The notes beneath the pieces were generated by a model. It saw only the letters and a program-made list of their open reading frames with translations, was not told the DNA's origin and searched no databases. Below are positions 1 to 8,247 of a stretch of DNA of 41,540 bases, piece by piece. Numbering within the stretch: the stretch's first letter is position 1; each line of letters begins with the position of its first letter. The stretch is from contig CANRKZ010000007.1 in NCBI GenBank assembly GCA_947631335.1, positions 1-41,540 on the forward strand, given 5' to 3'. The position numbers were made by a program, and so were the translations under genes. Source of the stretch: an uncultured Clostridia bacterium (lineage in GTDB: Bacteria; Bacillota; Clostridia; TANB77; CAG-508).

Positions 1-93
1 TATTCAAAAGGTGCAAGATGTACGTTCCCGGGATGGAAGTGTAATGCACCATGTGTATTTGGAGCAAAAAATGCAATGAAAAGAAGGATATAG
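1..93 (+). CDS. C-terminal end of an unidentified cysteine-rich protein (partial)
   Basis: The window opens inside a reading frame that runs for 30 codons to a TAG stop. The visible tail carries three cysteines in a short space (RCTFPGWKCNAPC) and ends in a basic KNAMKRRI. I do not recognise the family. A thymidylate synthase would be a natural partner for the folA gene 24 nt downstream, but this tail does not look like the usual ThyA C-terminus. The clustered cysteines could bind metal or be redox-active; that is a guess. The short gap to folA suggests co-transcription. Confidence 0.5.
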   Translation, partial: YSKGARCTFPGWKCNAPCVFGAKNAMKRRI

Positions 94-117
94 TTATAAT
101 CAAAAGGAGAAAATAAA

Positions 118-607
118 ATGTTAAGTATAGTAGTAGCAAAAGCAAAAAATAATATAATAGGAAAAGATAATAAAATAATATGGCACTTACCAGAAGATTT
201 AAAACATTTTAAAGAACTAACAACAAATCATACCATTATAATGGGGAGAAAAACATTTGAATCTTTAGGAGGCATTTTACCAAACAGAAAACATATCATT
301 TTTAGTCAAAATCCTGATTTTAAAGTAAATGATGAAAAAGTAGAGGTAGTCCATTCTTTATTACAAATACAAGATTTAATAGAAGGAGAAGAAGAAGCAT
401 TTGTAATTCGGAGGTGCTATGATTTATAATTTCTTAATGCCGTATGTCAAAAAAATGTATGTAACAGAAATTGGAGAAGATTTTGAAGGAGATGTCTTTT
501 TTCCAAAAATAAATGCAGACACATGGAGAGAAGTAAGTAGACAAAAAGGAATTAGAGATGAAAAAAATAATTTAGATTATGAATTTGTAACATATGAAAG
601 AATTTAA
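118..607 (+). CDS. folA: Dihydrofolate reductase, read through a +1 shift at CGG
   Basis: Dihydrofolate reductase makes tetrahydrofolate from dihydrofolate with NADPH in the cytoplasm. The start (MLSIVVAKAKNNIIGKDNKIIWHLPED), the cofactor segment IIMGRKTFES and the later VIGGAMIYNFLMPY region are all clear family signatures. The gene is split. The first frame carries 97 correct residues to VI and then stops at 429. The second frame continues exactly at the conserved GG pair. Dropping the C at 409 from ATT-CGG-A restores a continuous protein of 162 residues, a normal DHFR length. The ATG at 118 follows AAAAGGAGA. A simple inactivating mutation is possible, but everything on both sides of the break is intact, and the same break type recurs seven more times in this window. 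Confidence 0.9.
409..412 (+). other. CGGA +1 recoding site in folA
   Basis: In the upstream frame the codons are ATT CGG AGG. Skipping the C gives ATT GGA GGT, which encodes the first glycine of the conserved DHFR Ile-Gly-Gly motif. The zero frame stops a few codons later, at 427-429. Recoding is inferred; the frame break itself is seen directly. Confidence 0.75.
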
Positions 608-663
608 TAATTAAAGTGGCTTTTGGTTAAACTATAAATATCTTAAATTTAAGGAGATAAAAA

Positions 664-1662
664 ATGTTTAAACCAAAAGCTATTTATTTTGAAAAAGAAA
701 TATTAGACTATCCATTAGGAAAAGAGTTAATGGAAAAATATAAAGAAGTACCTAAAGTTCAAATAGAAAATCATAATAATATAGAGGAAATGAGGAAAAA
801 GGAAAATAGAGAATTTCCTGACATGAAAAGAAATTTAATTATAGGAATTAGAAAAACACATAAATTTGTAGAAAATCATAAAACATCAGATTTTTTAGTA
901 CCATATACATCATCGGGTTGTACAGCCTCTTGTATGTATTGTTATTTAGTATGCAATTATAATAAATGTGCTTATTTACGACTATTTGTTAATCGAGAGC
1001 AGATGTTAGAAAAAATTATAAAAACATCAGAAAAATCAGACAAAGAATTAACTTTCGAAATAGGGAGTAATAGTGACTTGATTTTAGAAAATACAATTAC
1101 AGGAAATTTGCCTTGGACTATTGAAAATTTTAAAAATGTATCAAAAGGTTTTTTAACATTTCCAACTAAATTTGATATGGTAGATGATATTTTAGAATTA
1201 GACCATAAAGGAAAAATTATAATAAGAATGAGTGTTAATCCAGAAGAAATCATTAACAAAGTAGAATTTGGGACTTCTAGATTAAAAGGAAGAATTGAAG
1301 CAATAAATAAATTAAAAGAGGCAGGTTATAAAATAGGAATTTTAATTGCACCAGTTATTTTAGTAGACAATTGGAAGCAACTATATTTAGAATTAATTCA
1401 AAAATTACATGAAGAATTATCGGAAAAAGTAAAAAAAGATGTGTTTTTTGAAATTATATTTATGACATATAGCTATGTTCATACGAAAATAAATGAAGAA
1501 GCCTTTCCAAATGCAATTAACCTTTATAATAAAGAAATAATGACAGGAAGAGGTAGAGGAAAATATATGTATAAAAAAGATGTAAGAGAAGATGGAGAAA
1601 GGTTTTTTAGAGAACAAATGAGTAAGTATTTTCCAAATAATTCAATTGAATATATTGTTTAA
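664..1662 (+). CDS. splB: Spore photoproduct lyase, radical SAM
   Basis: Spore photoproduct lyase reverses the 5-thyminyl-dihydrothymine lesion formed by UV in dormant spores, using S-adenosylmethionine and a [4Fe-4S] cluster during germination. The cluster motif CxxxCxxC is present as GCTASCMYCYL at about residues 84-94, followed by a family-like CNYNKCAYLRLFVN. The length, 332 residues, is close to the usual 340. The ATG at 664 follows AAGGAG. The gene stands alone and ends at a strong hairpin terminator. It is an indicator that the organism makes endospores, and it fits the SASP, SpoIVB and SpoVG genes further on. Confidence 0.92.
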   Translation: MFKPKAIYFEKEILDYPLGKELMEKYKEVPKVQIENHNNIEEMRKKENREFPDMKRNLIIGIRKTHKFVENHKTSDFLVPYTSSGCTASCMYCYLVCNYNKCAYLRLFVNREQMLEKIIKTSEKSDKELTFEIGSNSDLILENTITGNLPWTIENFKNVSKGFLTFPTKFDMVDDILELDHKGKIIIRMSVNPEEIINKVEFGTSRLKGRIEAINKLKEAGYKIGILIAPVILVDNWKQLYLELIQKLHEELSEKVKKDVFFEIIFMTYSYVHTKINEEAFPNAINLYNKEIMTGRGRGKYMYKKDVREDGERFFREQMSKYFPNNSIEYIV

Positions 1663-1700
1663 AATAGAAACACAGATAAATGTAAATTTACTGTGTTTTT
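1661..1700 (+). terminator. Rho-independent terminator of splB, copy 1 of a 40-nt repeat
   Basis: Stem AACACAG/CTGTGTT with an inner TAAAT/ATTTA pairing, followed by a run of T. The whole 40 nt recurs without a mismatch at 2397-2436. Confidence 0.85.
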
Positions 1701-1730
1701 GTTATTAATTACAAATTTACAGCAAAACAA

Positions 1731-1759
1731 TTGACATAAAATGTAAAATATCATATAAT
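1731..1759 (+). promoter_or_regulatory. Consensus sigma-A promoter for the DUF4160/DUF2442 module
   Basis: TTGACA at 1731-1736, a 17-bp spacer, then TATAAT at 1754-1759. This is a perfect match in both boxes. It would give a leader of roughly 90 nt before the TTG start at 1861. No other strong signal was seen in the leader. Confidence 0.85.
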
Positions 1760-1860
1760 TAATATTATTTTATTCTTTTTCTAAATGTAATTCTAGCATT
1801 TAGACTTTCCAAGATATTGAAAAATAATTAAAAAAGTGATATAGTAAAGGAGATGATAAA

Positions 1861-2127
1861 TTGCCAGTTGTTTCACAATTTTATGGAATTGTTGTACAAA
1901 TGTTTTTTGATGAAGATGGTAAACATCATGAAAAACATATTCATGTTAGATATAATGAACAAGAAGCTGTTTATGACTTAAACGGAAAAATATTAGAAGG
2001 ACAAATTCCATATAAGAAAAAGAAATTAGTAGAAGCATGGATTTCAATTCATCAGGAAGAATTAGAAAGTTTATGGGTTCTAATTCACGAACAAGGAGAA
2101 TTCTTTAAGATAGAACCTTTGAAATAA
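1861..2127 (+). CDS. DUF4160 family protein
   Basis: An 88-residue protein with the DUF4160 hallmark of histidines in a beta strand (GKHHEKHIHVRYNEQEAVYDLNG). It starts with TTG at 1861 behind AAAGGAGATGATAAA; no ATG in frame fits the family start. DUF4160 proteins commonly sit directly before DUF2442 genes, and the pair has been treated as a candidate toxin-antitoxin type module; the biochemical function is not established. Here the DUF2442 partner follows after 18 nt. The pair has its own consensus promoter and lies between two identical copies of a terminator, which suggests it arrived as a unit. Confidence 0.8.
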   Translation: MPVVSQFYGIVVQMFFDEDGKHHEKHIHVRYNEQEAVYDLNGKILEGQIPYKKKKLVEAWISIHQEELESLWVLIHEQGEFFKIEPLK

Positions 2128-2145
2128 TATAATGGGGGGATACAG

Positions 2146-2394
2146 ATGTATATAGTACCAAATCCAATAGAGATAAAAGTATTAGAAAATTATAAAATAT
2201 GGATAAAATTTAAAAATGGGGAAGAGAAAATTTTTGATATGAAAAAATATGTAGATCAAAAATTTTATCAAAAATTAAAAGATAAAAAATATTTTGAAAA
2301 AGTAAAAATTGCAGGGAATACAATTGAATGGGAAAATGGCGAAGATATAGCACCAGAAAATTTATATTATGATAGTATAGTAGAAAAAGAATAA
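2146..2394 (+). CDS. DUF2442 family protein
   Basis: An 82-residue protein starting NPIEIKVLENYKIWIKFKNGEEKIFD, typical of DUF2442, with the usual ending around IEWENGEDIAPENLYYDS. It is 18 nt downstream of the DUF4160 gene behind a GGGGGGA ribosome site, so the two are surely co-expressed. In such pairs this member is generally suspected to be the partner or antitoxin-like element; that role is not shown here. It ends two nucleotides before the second terminator copy. Confidence 0.8.
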   Translation: MYIVPNPIEIKVLENYKIWIKFKNGEEKIFDMKKYVDQKFYQKLKDKKYFEKVKIAGNTIEWENGEDIAPENLYYDSIVEKE

Positions 2395-2396
2395 TA

Positions 2397-2436
2397 AAAA
2401 TAGAAACACAGATAAATGTAAATTTACTGTGTTTTT
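2397..2436 (+). terminator. Second copy of the 40-nt splB terminator
   Basis: Identical to 1661-1700 over 40 nt, with the same AACACAG/CTGTGTT stem and T run. It terminates the DUF4160/DUF2442 module. The duplication brackets the module exactly. Confidence 0.85.
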
Positions 2437-2457
2437 TATATTCTAGGAAAGTCATCA

Positions 2458-2755
2458 TTGAAAATAATAACTATTAGATTTTATGATAAAGAAGTTTATT
2501 CCTATGTAACAAGAGAAACAGTTATTTTAACTACAATTGGAATGTTATTAGGATTAATTAGTGGATATTTCTTAAATTATTTTATCATACGGAACTTGTG
2601 AGATTAATATGTTACGATTTGCTAAAGTTATACAGCCAATGAGTTATGTGTATTCGATATTAATAACAGTTGGATTTACTTTAATAGTAAATATCGTTAC
2701 CTATTTTGCTTTGAAAAAAATTAACATGATTGAGAGCTTGAAAAGTGTAGAGTAG
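2458..2755 (+). pseudogene. 3' remnant of an FtsX-like ABC transporter permease, with a CGG frame break
   Basis: This reads as only the last quarter of a MacB/FtsX-type permease: KIITIRFYDKEVYSYVTRE, a membrane helix, a glycine loop, a second helix and the typical ending KKINMIESLKSVE. The expected ~700 upstream residues are missing; the sequence starts just after the second terminator copy. A TTG at 2458 could in principle start a short protein. The frame breaks at 2590 (ATA-CGG-A); dropping the C joins FII to GTCEINMLRFAK and the frame then runs to TAG at 2755. I call it a remnant. Its break has exactly the same form as those in intact genes. Confidence 0.75.
2590..2593 (+). other. CGGA frame break in the FtsX remnant
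   Basis: Upstream frame ATA CGG AAC TTG TGA; skipping the C gives ATA GGA ACT TGT and keeps the permease frame open for 54 more codons. It may predate the truncation of the gene. Confidence 0.6.
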
Positions 2756-2818
2756 ATTAAGAAAAATAAGTTAATTAAGGGGTTATAGAAATATGACTAT
2801 AAAAATAACAAAAAAAGC

Positions 2819-2847
2819 TTGAAATTTATTCCAAAATATAGTACAAT
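2819..2847 (+). promoter_or_regulatory. Sigma-A promoter of rpsO
   Basis: TTGAAA at 2819-2824, a 17-bp spacer, TACAAT at 2842-2847. It lies about 100 nt upstream of the rpsO start. Confidence 0.65.
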
Positions 2848-2848
2848 A

Positions 2849-2949
2849 GGTATGTCAAAAAAGACATACCTTTTACTTGGCTTTAAGATTAGCACCTTAA
2901 ACTTTAAGCTCAGTTAAAGGAAAAATAAGAAAAATAGGAGGTGTAATTT
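2849..2949 (+). promoter_or_regulatory. rpsO leader with hairpins
   Basis: An 8-bp stem GGTATGTC/GACATACC (2849-2870) with an A6 loop and four Ts behind it sits at the likely transcript start. A second 6-bp stem, CTTTAA/TTAAAG with loop GCTCAG, lies just before the ribosome site. S15 proteins often repress their own mRNA through leader structures, so this may be such a site; that is inference. The first hairpin could equally be an old terminator. Confidence 0.35.
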
Positions 2950-3213
2950 ATGACAAAAGAGAGAAAACAAGAAGTTATTAACACATATAAAAGAGAGGAA
3001 AATGATACTGGTTCACCAGAAGTACAAATCGCTCTTTTAACAGAAAGAATCAACGAATTAACAGAACACTTAAAAATACACAAAAAAGATAATCACTCAA
3101 GACGTGGTCTTTTAAAAATGGTTGGTAAAAGAAGAAATTTATTAAACTATTTAGCTAAAAAAGATATTAACAGATATAGAGAAATCGTTGAAAAATTAGG
3201 ATTAAGAAAATAA
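2950..3213 (+). CDS. rpsO: 30S ribosomal protein S15
   Basis: S15 binds 16S rRNA at the junction of helices 20-22 and helps build the platform of the small subunit. The 87 residues match the family from the start, with [36 protein letters not shown] carrying the rRNA-binding helices and [14 protein letters not shown] the conserved loop. The start is preceded by AGGAGGTG. The rpsO-pnp order is common across bacteria. A terminator separates the two, and pnp has its own leader. Confidence 0.97.
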   Translation: MTKERKQEVINTYKREENDTGSPEVQIALLTERINELTEHLKIHKKDNHSRRGLLKMVGKRRNLLNYLAKKDINRYREIVEKLGLRK

Positions 3214-3222
3214 ATCACATGA

Positions 3223-3254
3223 AAAAGCCTATGCTTATTTTAGCACGGGCTTTT
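3223..3254 (+). terminator. Terminator after rpsO
   Basis: Stem AAAAGCC/GGCTTTT extended by TGCT/AGCA, ending in a T run. The stem sits 10 nt after the rpsO stop codon. Confidence 0.8.
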
Positions 3255-3496
3255 CTCAAGAAAATATTTTTAAATTTTAAGATACCAAGTAAAAATTTAG
3301 GTAAGTAGCTTGTATAATATATTAAATTTTAAATGTGTGCAAAAGAAAAAAATTAATGTATTATAGAGGTTACAATCTAAATGTACTTGGCAGTAAAAGG
3401 TGCAAAAATAATAAAAAATGCAAATATAGTTAAAATTTGCATACTGATACAATAAAAAGATAAAAATAAAAGTATCAGCAAGGAAGGAGAAAAAAT
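3255..3496 (+). promoter_or_regulatory. pnp promoter region and structured leader
   Basis: No gene is seen in these 242 nt. A TATAAT at 3313-3318 preceded by TG could be the -10 box; its -35 is weak. The leader holds two hairpins before the ribosome site: TGCAAAT/ATTTGCA at about 3419-3441 and CTGATAC/GTATCAG at about 3443-3479, the second ending directly before AAGGAAGGAG. A 7-nt pairing CCAAGTA (3285) with TACTTGG (3381) spans much of the region. PNPase genes are often self-regulated through leader stems; that is an analogy only. Confidence 0.4.
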
Positions 3497-5623
3497 ATGT
3501 TTAAAACTTATGAAACTCAATTAGCAGGAAGAAAACTTGTAATAGAAACAGGAAAAATGGCAGGACTAGCAAATGGAAGTGTATTAGTACGATACGGAGA
3601 TACGTGCGTATTAGTAAATGTAACAGCTTCAAAAGAACCAAGAGAAGGAATAGATTTTTTTCCATTATCAGTAGATTTTGAAGAAAAATTATATTCTGTA
3701 GGAAAAATACCAGGAGGATTTTTAAAAAGAGAAGGAAAACCAAGTGATAAAGCAATTTTAACATCAAGAGCAATTGATAGACCACTAAGACCACTATTTC
3801 CAAAAGATTTTAGAAATGATGTTGTAGTAGTTGCAACAGTTTTATGTGTGGAACAAGATAATTCGCCAGAAGTAGCAGCAATGATAGGAGCATCTGCAGC
3901 ATTATCTATTTCTGATATTCCTTTTCATGGACCAACAGCAGCTGTAAATGTTGGGTTAGTAGATGAAAAAATCATTATAAATCCAACAGAAGAAGAAAGA
4001 GAAAAAAGTGATTTGACTTTAACAGTAGCTGCAACAGAAAAGAAAATTACTATGATTGAAGCAGGAGCAAATGAGGTTCCAGATGATACAATGTTGGAGG
4101 CAATTAAAGAAGCACATAAAGAAATCAAAAAAATATGTGAATTCATTTCTGGTATTCAAAAAGAAATTGGAAAACCAAAATTCGAATATAAATCTTTTGA
4201 AGTAGACCATGATATATACAAATATATTGAAGAAAACTTTAAACAAGAAATGAAAGAAAAAGTCCAAGAAGCAGATAAAGAACAAAGAGATAACAATATA
4301 GATGAATTAACAAATAAAATTGAAGAATCTTATACTGAAAAATATGGAGAAGAAGCTTTTGAAGAACACAGATCTGATATTTCAGAAGCAATTTACAAAT
4401 TAGAAAAAAAATGCGTTAGAGAAATGATATTTGTAGAGCATAAAAGAGTAGATGGGAGAGCTTTAGATGAAATAAGACCACTATCATGCGAGGTAGGATT
4501 ACTACCAAGAGTTCATGGAAGCGCACTATTTACAAGAGGACAAACTCAAGTAATGTCAATTGCAACCTTAGGTATGATAAGTGAAGAACAAGTATTAGAT
4601 GGAATCGATACAGAAGAATCTAAAAGATATATGCATCATTATAATTTTCCTAGCTATTCAGTAGGAGAAGCAAGACCATCTAGAGGACCAGGAAGAAGAG
4701 AAGTAGGTCATGGAGCTCTAGCAGAAAAAGCATTAGTTCCAGTATTACCATCAAAAGAAGAATTTCCATATGCAATAAGAGTTGTATCTGAAGTATTATC
4801 TTCTAATGGATCAACTTCGCAAGCAAGCATTTGCGGAAGTACTTTAAGCCTAATGGATGCGGGTGTACCTATTAAACGACCAGTTGCTGGTATTTCAACA
4901 GGATTAGTAACAAATCCAGATAATGATGAAGACTATGTAATGTTAGTTGATATTCAAGGCTTAGAAGATTTCTTTGGAGATATGGACTTTAAAGTAGGAG
5001 GAACTGAAAAAGGTATCACAGCTATTCAAGTGGATATAAAATGTGACGGGTTGACTTATGAAATCATAGCAGAAGCTTTTGAAAAAACAAGAAAAGCAAG
5101 AGAACACATATTAAATAATGTTATGATGCCAGTAATTTCAAAACCAAGAGAAGAAGTATCTAAATATGCACCAAGAATAGTTAGCACGACAATTAAAGTA
5201 GATAAAATAAAAGATGTAATTGGACCTGGTGGAAAAATGATCAATAAAATTATTGATGAAACAGGAGTAAAAATTGACATTGAAGAAGATGGACAGGTAT
5301 TTATTTATTCGACTAATAATGACAAAGCAGAGCAAGCATTAGAAATGATAGAAGATATCGTAAGAGAAGTTGAAGTTGGAGGAATCTATTATGGTGAAGT
5401 TGTAAGAATTATGAACTTTGGAGCTTTTGTAGATTTAGGATGTGGAGGAAAAGAAGGATTACTACACATTTCTAAAATATCCAAGGAAAGAATCAAGAAA
5501 GTAGAAGATGTTCTTCATGTTGGCGATAAAGTTACGGTTAAAGTAATTGATATAGATGACCAAGATCGAATTAATCTTACGATGAAAGATTTAAATGAAG
5601 CAAAAGTATATGAAGAAGATTAA
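3497..5623 (+). CDS. pnp: Polyribonucleotide nucleotidyltransferase (PNPase)
   Basis: PNPase degrades RNA from the 3' end by phosphorolysis as a trimer and is a main exonuclease of mRNA decay. The 708 residues show two RNase PH domains (SRAIDRPLRPLFP in the first; the phosphate-site segment SSNGSTSQASICGSTLSLMDAGVP in the second), an alpha-helical linker, a KH domain around IGPGGKMINKIIDETG (about residues 575-590) and a C-terminal S1 domain (GEVVRIMNFGAFVDL, GKEGLLHIS). Full length and uninterrupted. The start follows AAGGAAGGAG. Confidence 0.97.
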   Translation: MFKTYETQLAGRKLVIETGKMAGLANGSVLVRYGDTCVLVNVTASKEPREGIDFFPLSVDFEEKLYSVGKIPGGFLKREGKPSDKAILTSRAIDRPLRPLFPKDFRNDVVVVATVLCVEQDNSPEVAAMIGASAALSISDIPFHGPTAAVNVGLVDEKIIINPTEEEREKSDLTLTVAATEKKITMIEAGANEVPDDTMLEAIKEAHKEIKKICEFISGIQKEIGKPKFEYKSFEVDHDIYKYIEENFKQEMKEKVQEADKEQRDNNIDELTNKIEESYTEKYGEEAFEEHRSDISEAIYKLEKKCVREMIFVEHKRVDGRALDEIRPLSCEVGLLPRVHGSALFTRGQTQVMSIATLGMISEEQVLDGIDTEESKRYMHHYNFPSYSVGEARPSRGPGRREVGHGALAEKALVPVLPSKEEFPYAIRVVSEVLSSNGSTSQASICGSTLSLMDAGVPIKRPVAGISTGLVTNPDNDEDYVMLVDIQGLEDFFGDMDFKVGGTEKGITAIQVDIKCDGLTYEIIAEAFEKTRKAREHILNNVMMPVISKPREEVSKYAPRIVSTTIKVDKIKDVIGPGGKMINKIIDETGVKIDIEEDGQVFIYSTNNDKAEQALEMIEDIVREVEVGGIYYGEVVRIMNFGAFVDLGCGGKEGLLHISKISKERIKKVEDVLHVGDKVTVKVIDIDDQDRINLTMKDLNEAKVYEED

Positions 5624-5630
5624 TAAAAAA

Positions 5631-5666
5631 GTAGAAGAATTGTTAATAAAACATTCTTCTATTTTT
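5631..5666 (+). terminator. Terminator after pnp
   Basis: Stem TAGAAGAAT/ATTCTTCTA with a 12-nt loop and a T5 run. Confidence 0.8.
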
Positions 5667-5729
5667 ATGGATAAAATATTACCAAAATATTACAGGCATA
5701 TTACATTTGTATAAAAAAGTCAAAAAAAC

Positions 5730-5758
5730 TTGAATAGTGTAATAGATAAGTGTAAAAT
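5730..5758 (+). promoter_or_regulatory. Sigma-A promoter of the LPxTG protein gene
   Basis: TTGAAT at 5730-5735, 17-bp spacer, TAAAAT at 5753-5758, about 30 nt upstream of the AAAGGGG ribosome site. Confidence 0.6.
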
Positions 5759-5784
5759 AAATCATATAAATAAGAAAGGGGAAA

Positions 5785-7391
5785 ATGAAAATGAAAATGA
5801 ACATAGGACGAAAGCCTTGGGAGAGTACACACACACACACACAAGCATTTTAGTAAAATATTAATAATAAATTTATTATTAATTTGTTTAATATCTATGA
5901 TTTCAATGCCAATTTATGCGGCGAATAACCTTGCACTTACTGTAACACAAAAAGCAAGCGAAACAAAATATTTAGAAAACGATCAAGGTTATATTTCAAA
6001 AACAATAATTGATTCAAATGCAACTAAGGGAGAAGTAACGATTAATTTAAATTTAAATAATCTAAAATCTAATACAAATTCAGAAAATGATATATATGAT
6101 AATACTGAAATATTTATTATTATTCCAGAATATACAAATGCATCAGAAAATGAAAAAATAACTTATATTGAAACATTAGCAGATAAAATATTAAAGAAAA
6201 ACTCTAAAACTAAAATAGGAGTTATAGGAATCCAGGGACCAATTTCCGATACCTATACTGATGAAAAAGGAAACTATATAGTTGGTGAAAATGATGAACA
6301 TGATGTTAAAGGAACAGAAGATAATGCAGAACATATTGTAGAATTGACAGATAATATAGATACATTAAAAACAAAACTAAGAAGTATGAATAGTGAGAAA
6401 AGAAATTATTATGATAATGTACAAGCTGCATTACGATTAGCAAAAAAGAGTTTTTCTAATAATGTAAATAAAATACTAATATCTTTATTTGATAATGTTC
6501 CTTACACGGCTATAGGAGTAGATAGTAAACCAAGTAGTTATGGTGGGTGGTTTTCTAAATATAGTACTGCAGAAGAAGCAGCAAAAGCATATTTACAAGA
6601 ATTAGTTAGTAATACTAAAACAGAGATTTTATCTCTAAAAACATATAATATAGATTTTATATTATTAAGACCAGATGATACAGAATTTGATAAAGATTTC
6701 TATAATATAGATACACGGAGAGCATACTGCTCATTTAGATGGAAAACCTTATGTTGATGAGTTATATGGTACATTAGAGAATCCCACATACGGAAAAATG
6801 TATAGCTTAAATAATGATAGTTTAGAGAAAATAGTTACAGAGTATATTTATGCCGATGTTATGCAAACGATACAACCAACAATGAATGAAGTAATGATAA
6901 AGGACTTTTTTCCAAATGAAATTATTGATAACTTTGATATAATTATTTCTGAGAAAAATTCTGCTAATGTAGACACAACAAATCTAAAAACAGATAGAAA
7001 TATTATATGGACGGTTGGAACTTTAGAGGGAAATAACAGTATGACATTAGAATATACATTAAAAATAAAAGATATGAGTACAAATAGTCCTATATATAAT
7101 AAAGAAATAGCAACAAATGAAAAGGTAGTACTAACATATAAAGATATAGAAGCAAAAGATTATACAGCTGAATTAACAAGTAGTCCAAAAATAAAATTAA
7201 CGGAATCGACAGAAGATACAACACAAAAACCAAAACAAGAAGCAATTTCTGGACAAAAAGATCCAACAATAGCAAATAAAATATTACCTAATACAGGAAA
7301 GGGCATAATAATAGTAGGAACAATACTATTAACAATAATTATAGCTATACTAGGAATTATAAAATATAATTCTTATAAAGATATAAAATAA
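5785..7391 (+). CDS. LPxTG-anchored surface protein with a VWA-like domain, disrupted by an AC repeat and a CGG shift
   Basis: The parts are an N-terminal basic stretch and signal peptide (FSKILIINLLLICLISM..YAA), a region resembling a von Willebrand A domain (EIFIIIPEYTN, then KIGVIGIQGP and VNKILISLFDNVP), beta-rich repeats, and a C-terminal LPNTG, hydrophobic helix and positive tail: a sortase signal. The protein should be covalently wall-linked and may act in adhesion. Two breaks lie in the gene. Starts at 5785, 5791 and 5797 share one frame, but the signal peptide is in the next frame because the tract at 5827-5843 has eight AC units; nine would join them. The second break is CGG at 6716, joined by skipping the C (NIDT to GEHTAHLDG). 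If both are resolved the protein is about 533 residues. The adjacent Gram-positive context fits; the ligand is unknown. Confidence 0.7.
5827..5843 (+). repeat. (AC)8 dinucleotide tract in the 5' end of the LPxTG gene
   Basis: Eight AC units plus one A, located 30-40 nt after the start codons. In the sequenced state, frame 1 from the ATGs hits TAG at 5848-5850. One more AC unit would fuse the starts to the signal peptide frame, giving Thr-His repeats before KHFSKIL. Confidence 0.85.
6716..6719 (+). other. CGGA +1 recoding site in the LPxTG gene
   Basis: Upstream frame ACA CGG AGA; skipping C gives ACA GGA GAG CAT. The zero frame ends 13 codons later. The downstream frame contains the rest of the protein up to the LPNTG anchor, but a usable ATG appears only 80 nt later and without a good ribosome site. 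Confidence 0.7.
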
Positions 7392-7414
7392 AAAAATATA
7401 TGGAGGAATAAAAG

Positions 7415-8098
7415 ATGTTTGAAAATATAATTCAAATGGCAAAAATGCCAGTAACAAATATGCTTCAAAAAGCAAGAGAAGAAGATTTAAAAAAAGGGGC
7501 AATTAAAACATTAATATTATCAGTAATATTATCTATGCTTTCAGTAATTAGTACACTTATTAATATAATAAAAAGTATTAGTGAAAAATCATATTCTTAT
7601 GAAGAATCTACCAGTTCACAATTATGGGAAAAAATGAAAGATGCAGAATTATTTAGTTCATTTTTTAAACAAGTATTAATATATGCAATAGTAATAGCAG
7701 TTATAGCACTAATTTTATTTGTTATTGCTAAATTTCTAAAGAAAGAAAAAGAATACTCAGAAACATTATCAATGACAAACAATACATTTGTACTAATAAC
7801 AATAGGGGCTATAATTAATCTAATAATATCTCTAATATATGCACCACTAGGAGTACTTGTAAGCTTTATGATATACATATATGCAGGATTGAGTTTGATT
7901 AATACTTATAGAGAATCATTAGAAATGGTAGATGTTAATAAATTAGTACTAATATCAACAGGAGTTATAATGGTAACAGTAATATTAATAATAGCTTTAT
8001 TTATGATATTAAATGATATATCTTTTAAGGACATAGGATCAATAACTAATTTGTCAATGGATTCTCTTGATAGTTATTCTGATTTTTTAGATTATTAA
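7415..8098 (+). CDS. Multi-pass membrane protein, possibly Yip1-like
   Basis: A 227-residue protein with five predicted membrane helices (around residues 28-50, 85-108, 125-140, 142-165 and 182-207), a short lysine-rich start and an acidic serine-rich C-terminus. The overall pattern resembles bacterial Yip1/DUF1282-type proteins, but I see no decisive motif. It follows the LPxTG gene by 23 nt with its own GGAGG site, so both are probably one transcript. Its role could relate to envelope or trafficking of that protein; this is not shown. Confidence 0.55.
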   Translation: MFENIIQMAKMPVTNMLQKAREEDLKKGAIKTLILSVILSMLSVISTLINIIKSISEKSYSYEESTSSQLWEKMKDAELFSSFFKQVLIYAIVIAVIALILFVIAKFLKKEKEYSETLSMTNNTFVLITIGAIINLIISLIYAPLGVLVSFMIYIYAGLSLINTYRESLEMVDVNKLVLISTGVIMVTVILIIALFMILNDISFKDIGSITNLSMDSLDSYSDFLDY

Positions 8099-8125
8099 AT
8101 TATTCAAAATGAAATAATATAAAAA

Positions 8126-8159
8126 AGCCATGGGGTATAATAAAATTCCATGGCTAAAT
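8126..8159 (+). terminator. Terminator after the Yip1-like gene
   Basis: Stem AGCCATGG/CCATGGCT (8126-8133 with 8148-8155), 14-nt loop. The T-rich tail is weak. Confidence 0.6.
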
Positions 8160-8247
8160 TTATTATTAAATTAAGGAAAATAATTGATATTAGTAAAAAA
8201 ATCATATATAATTATAATTAATTGAAAAATAAATAATGGAGATTAAT

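Noticed and set aside
1..93. Thymidylate synthase C-terminus
   Set aside because: The cysteine-rich tail does not resemble the usual ThyA or ThyX ends, so the name was not given.
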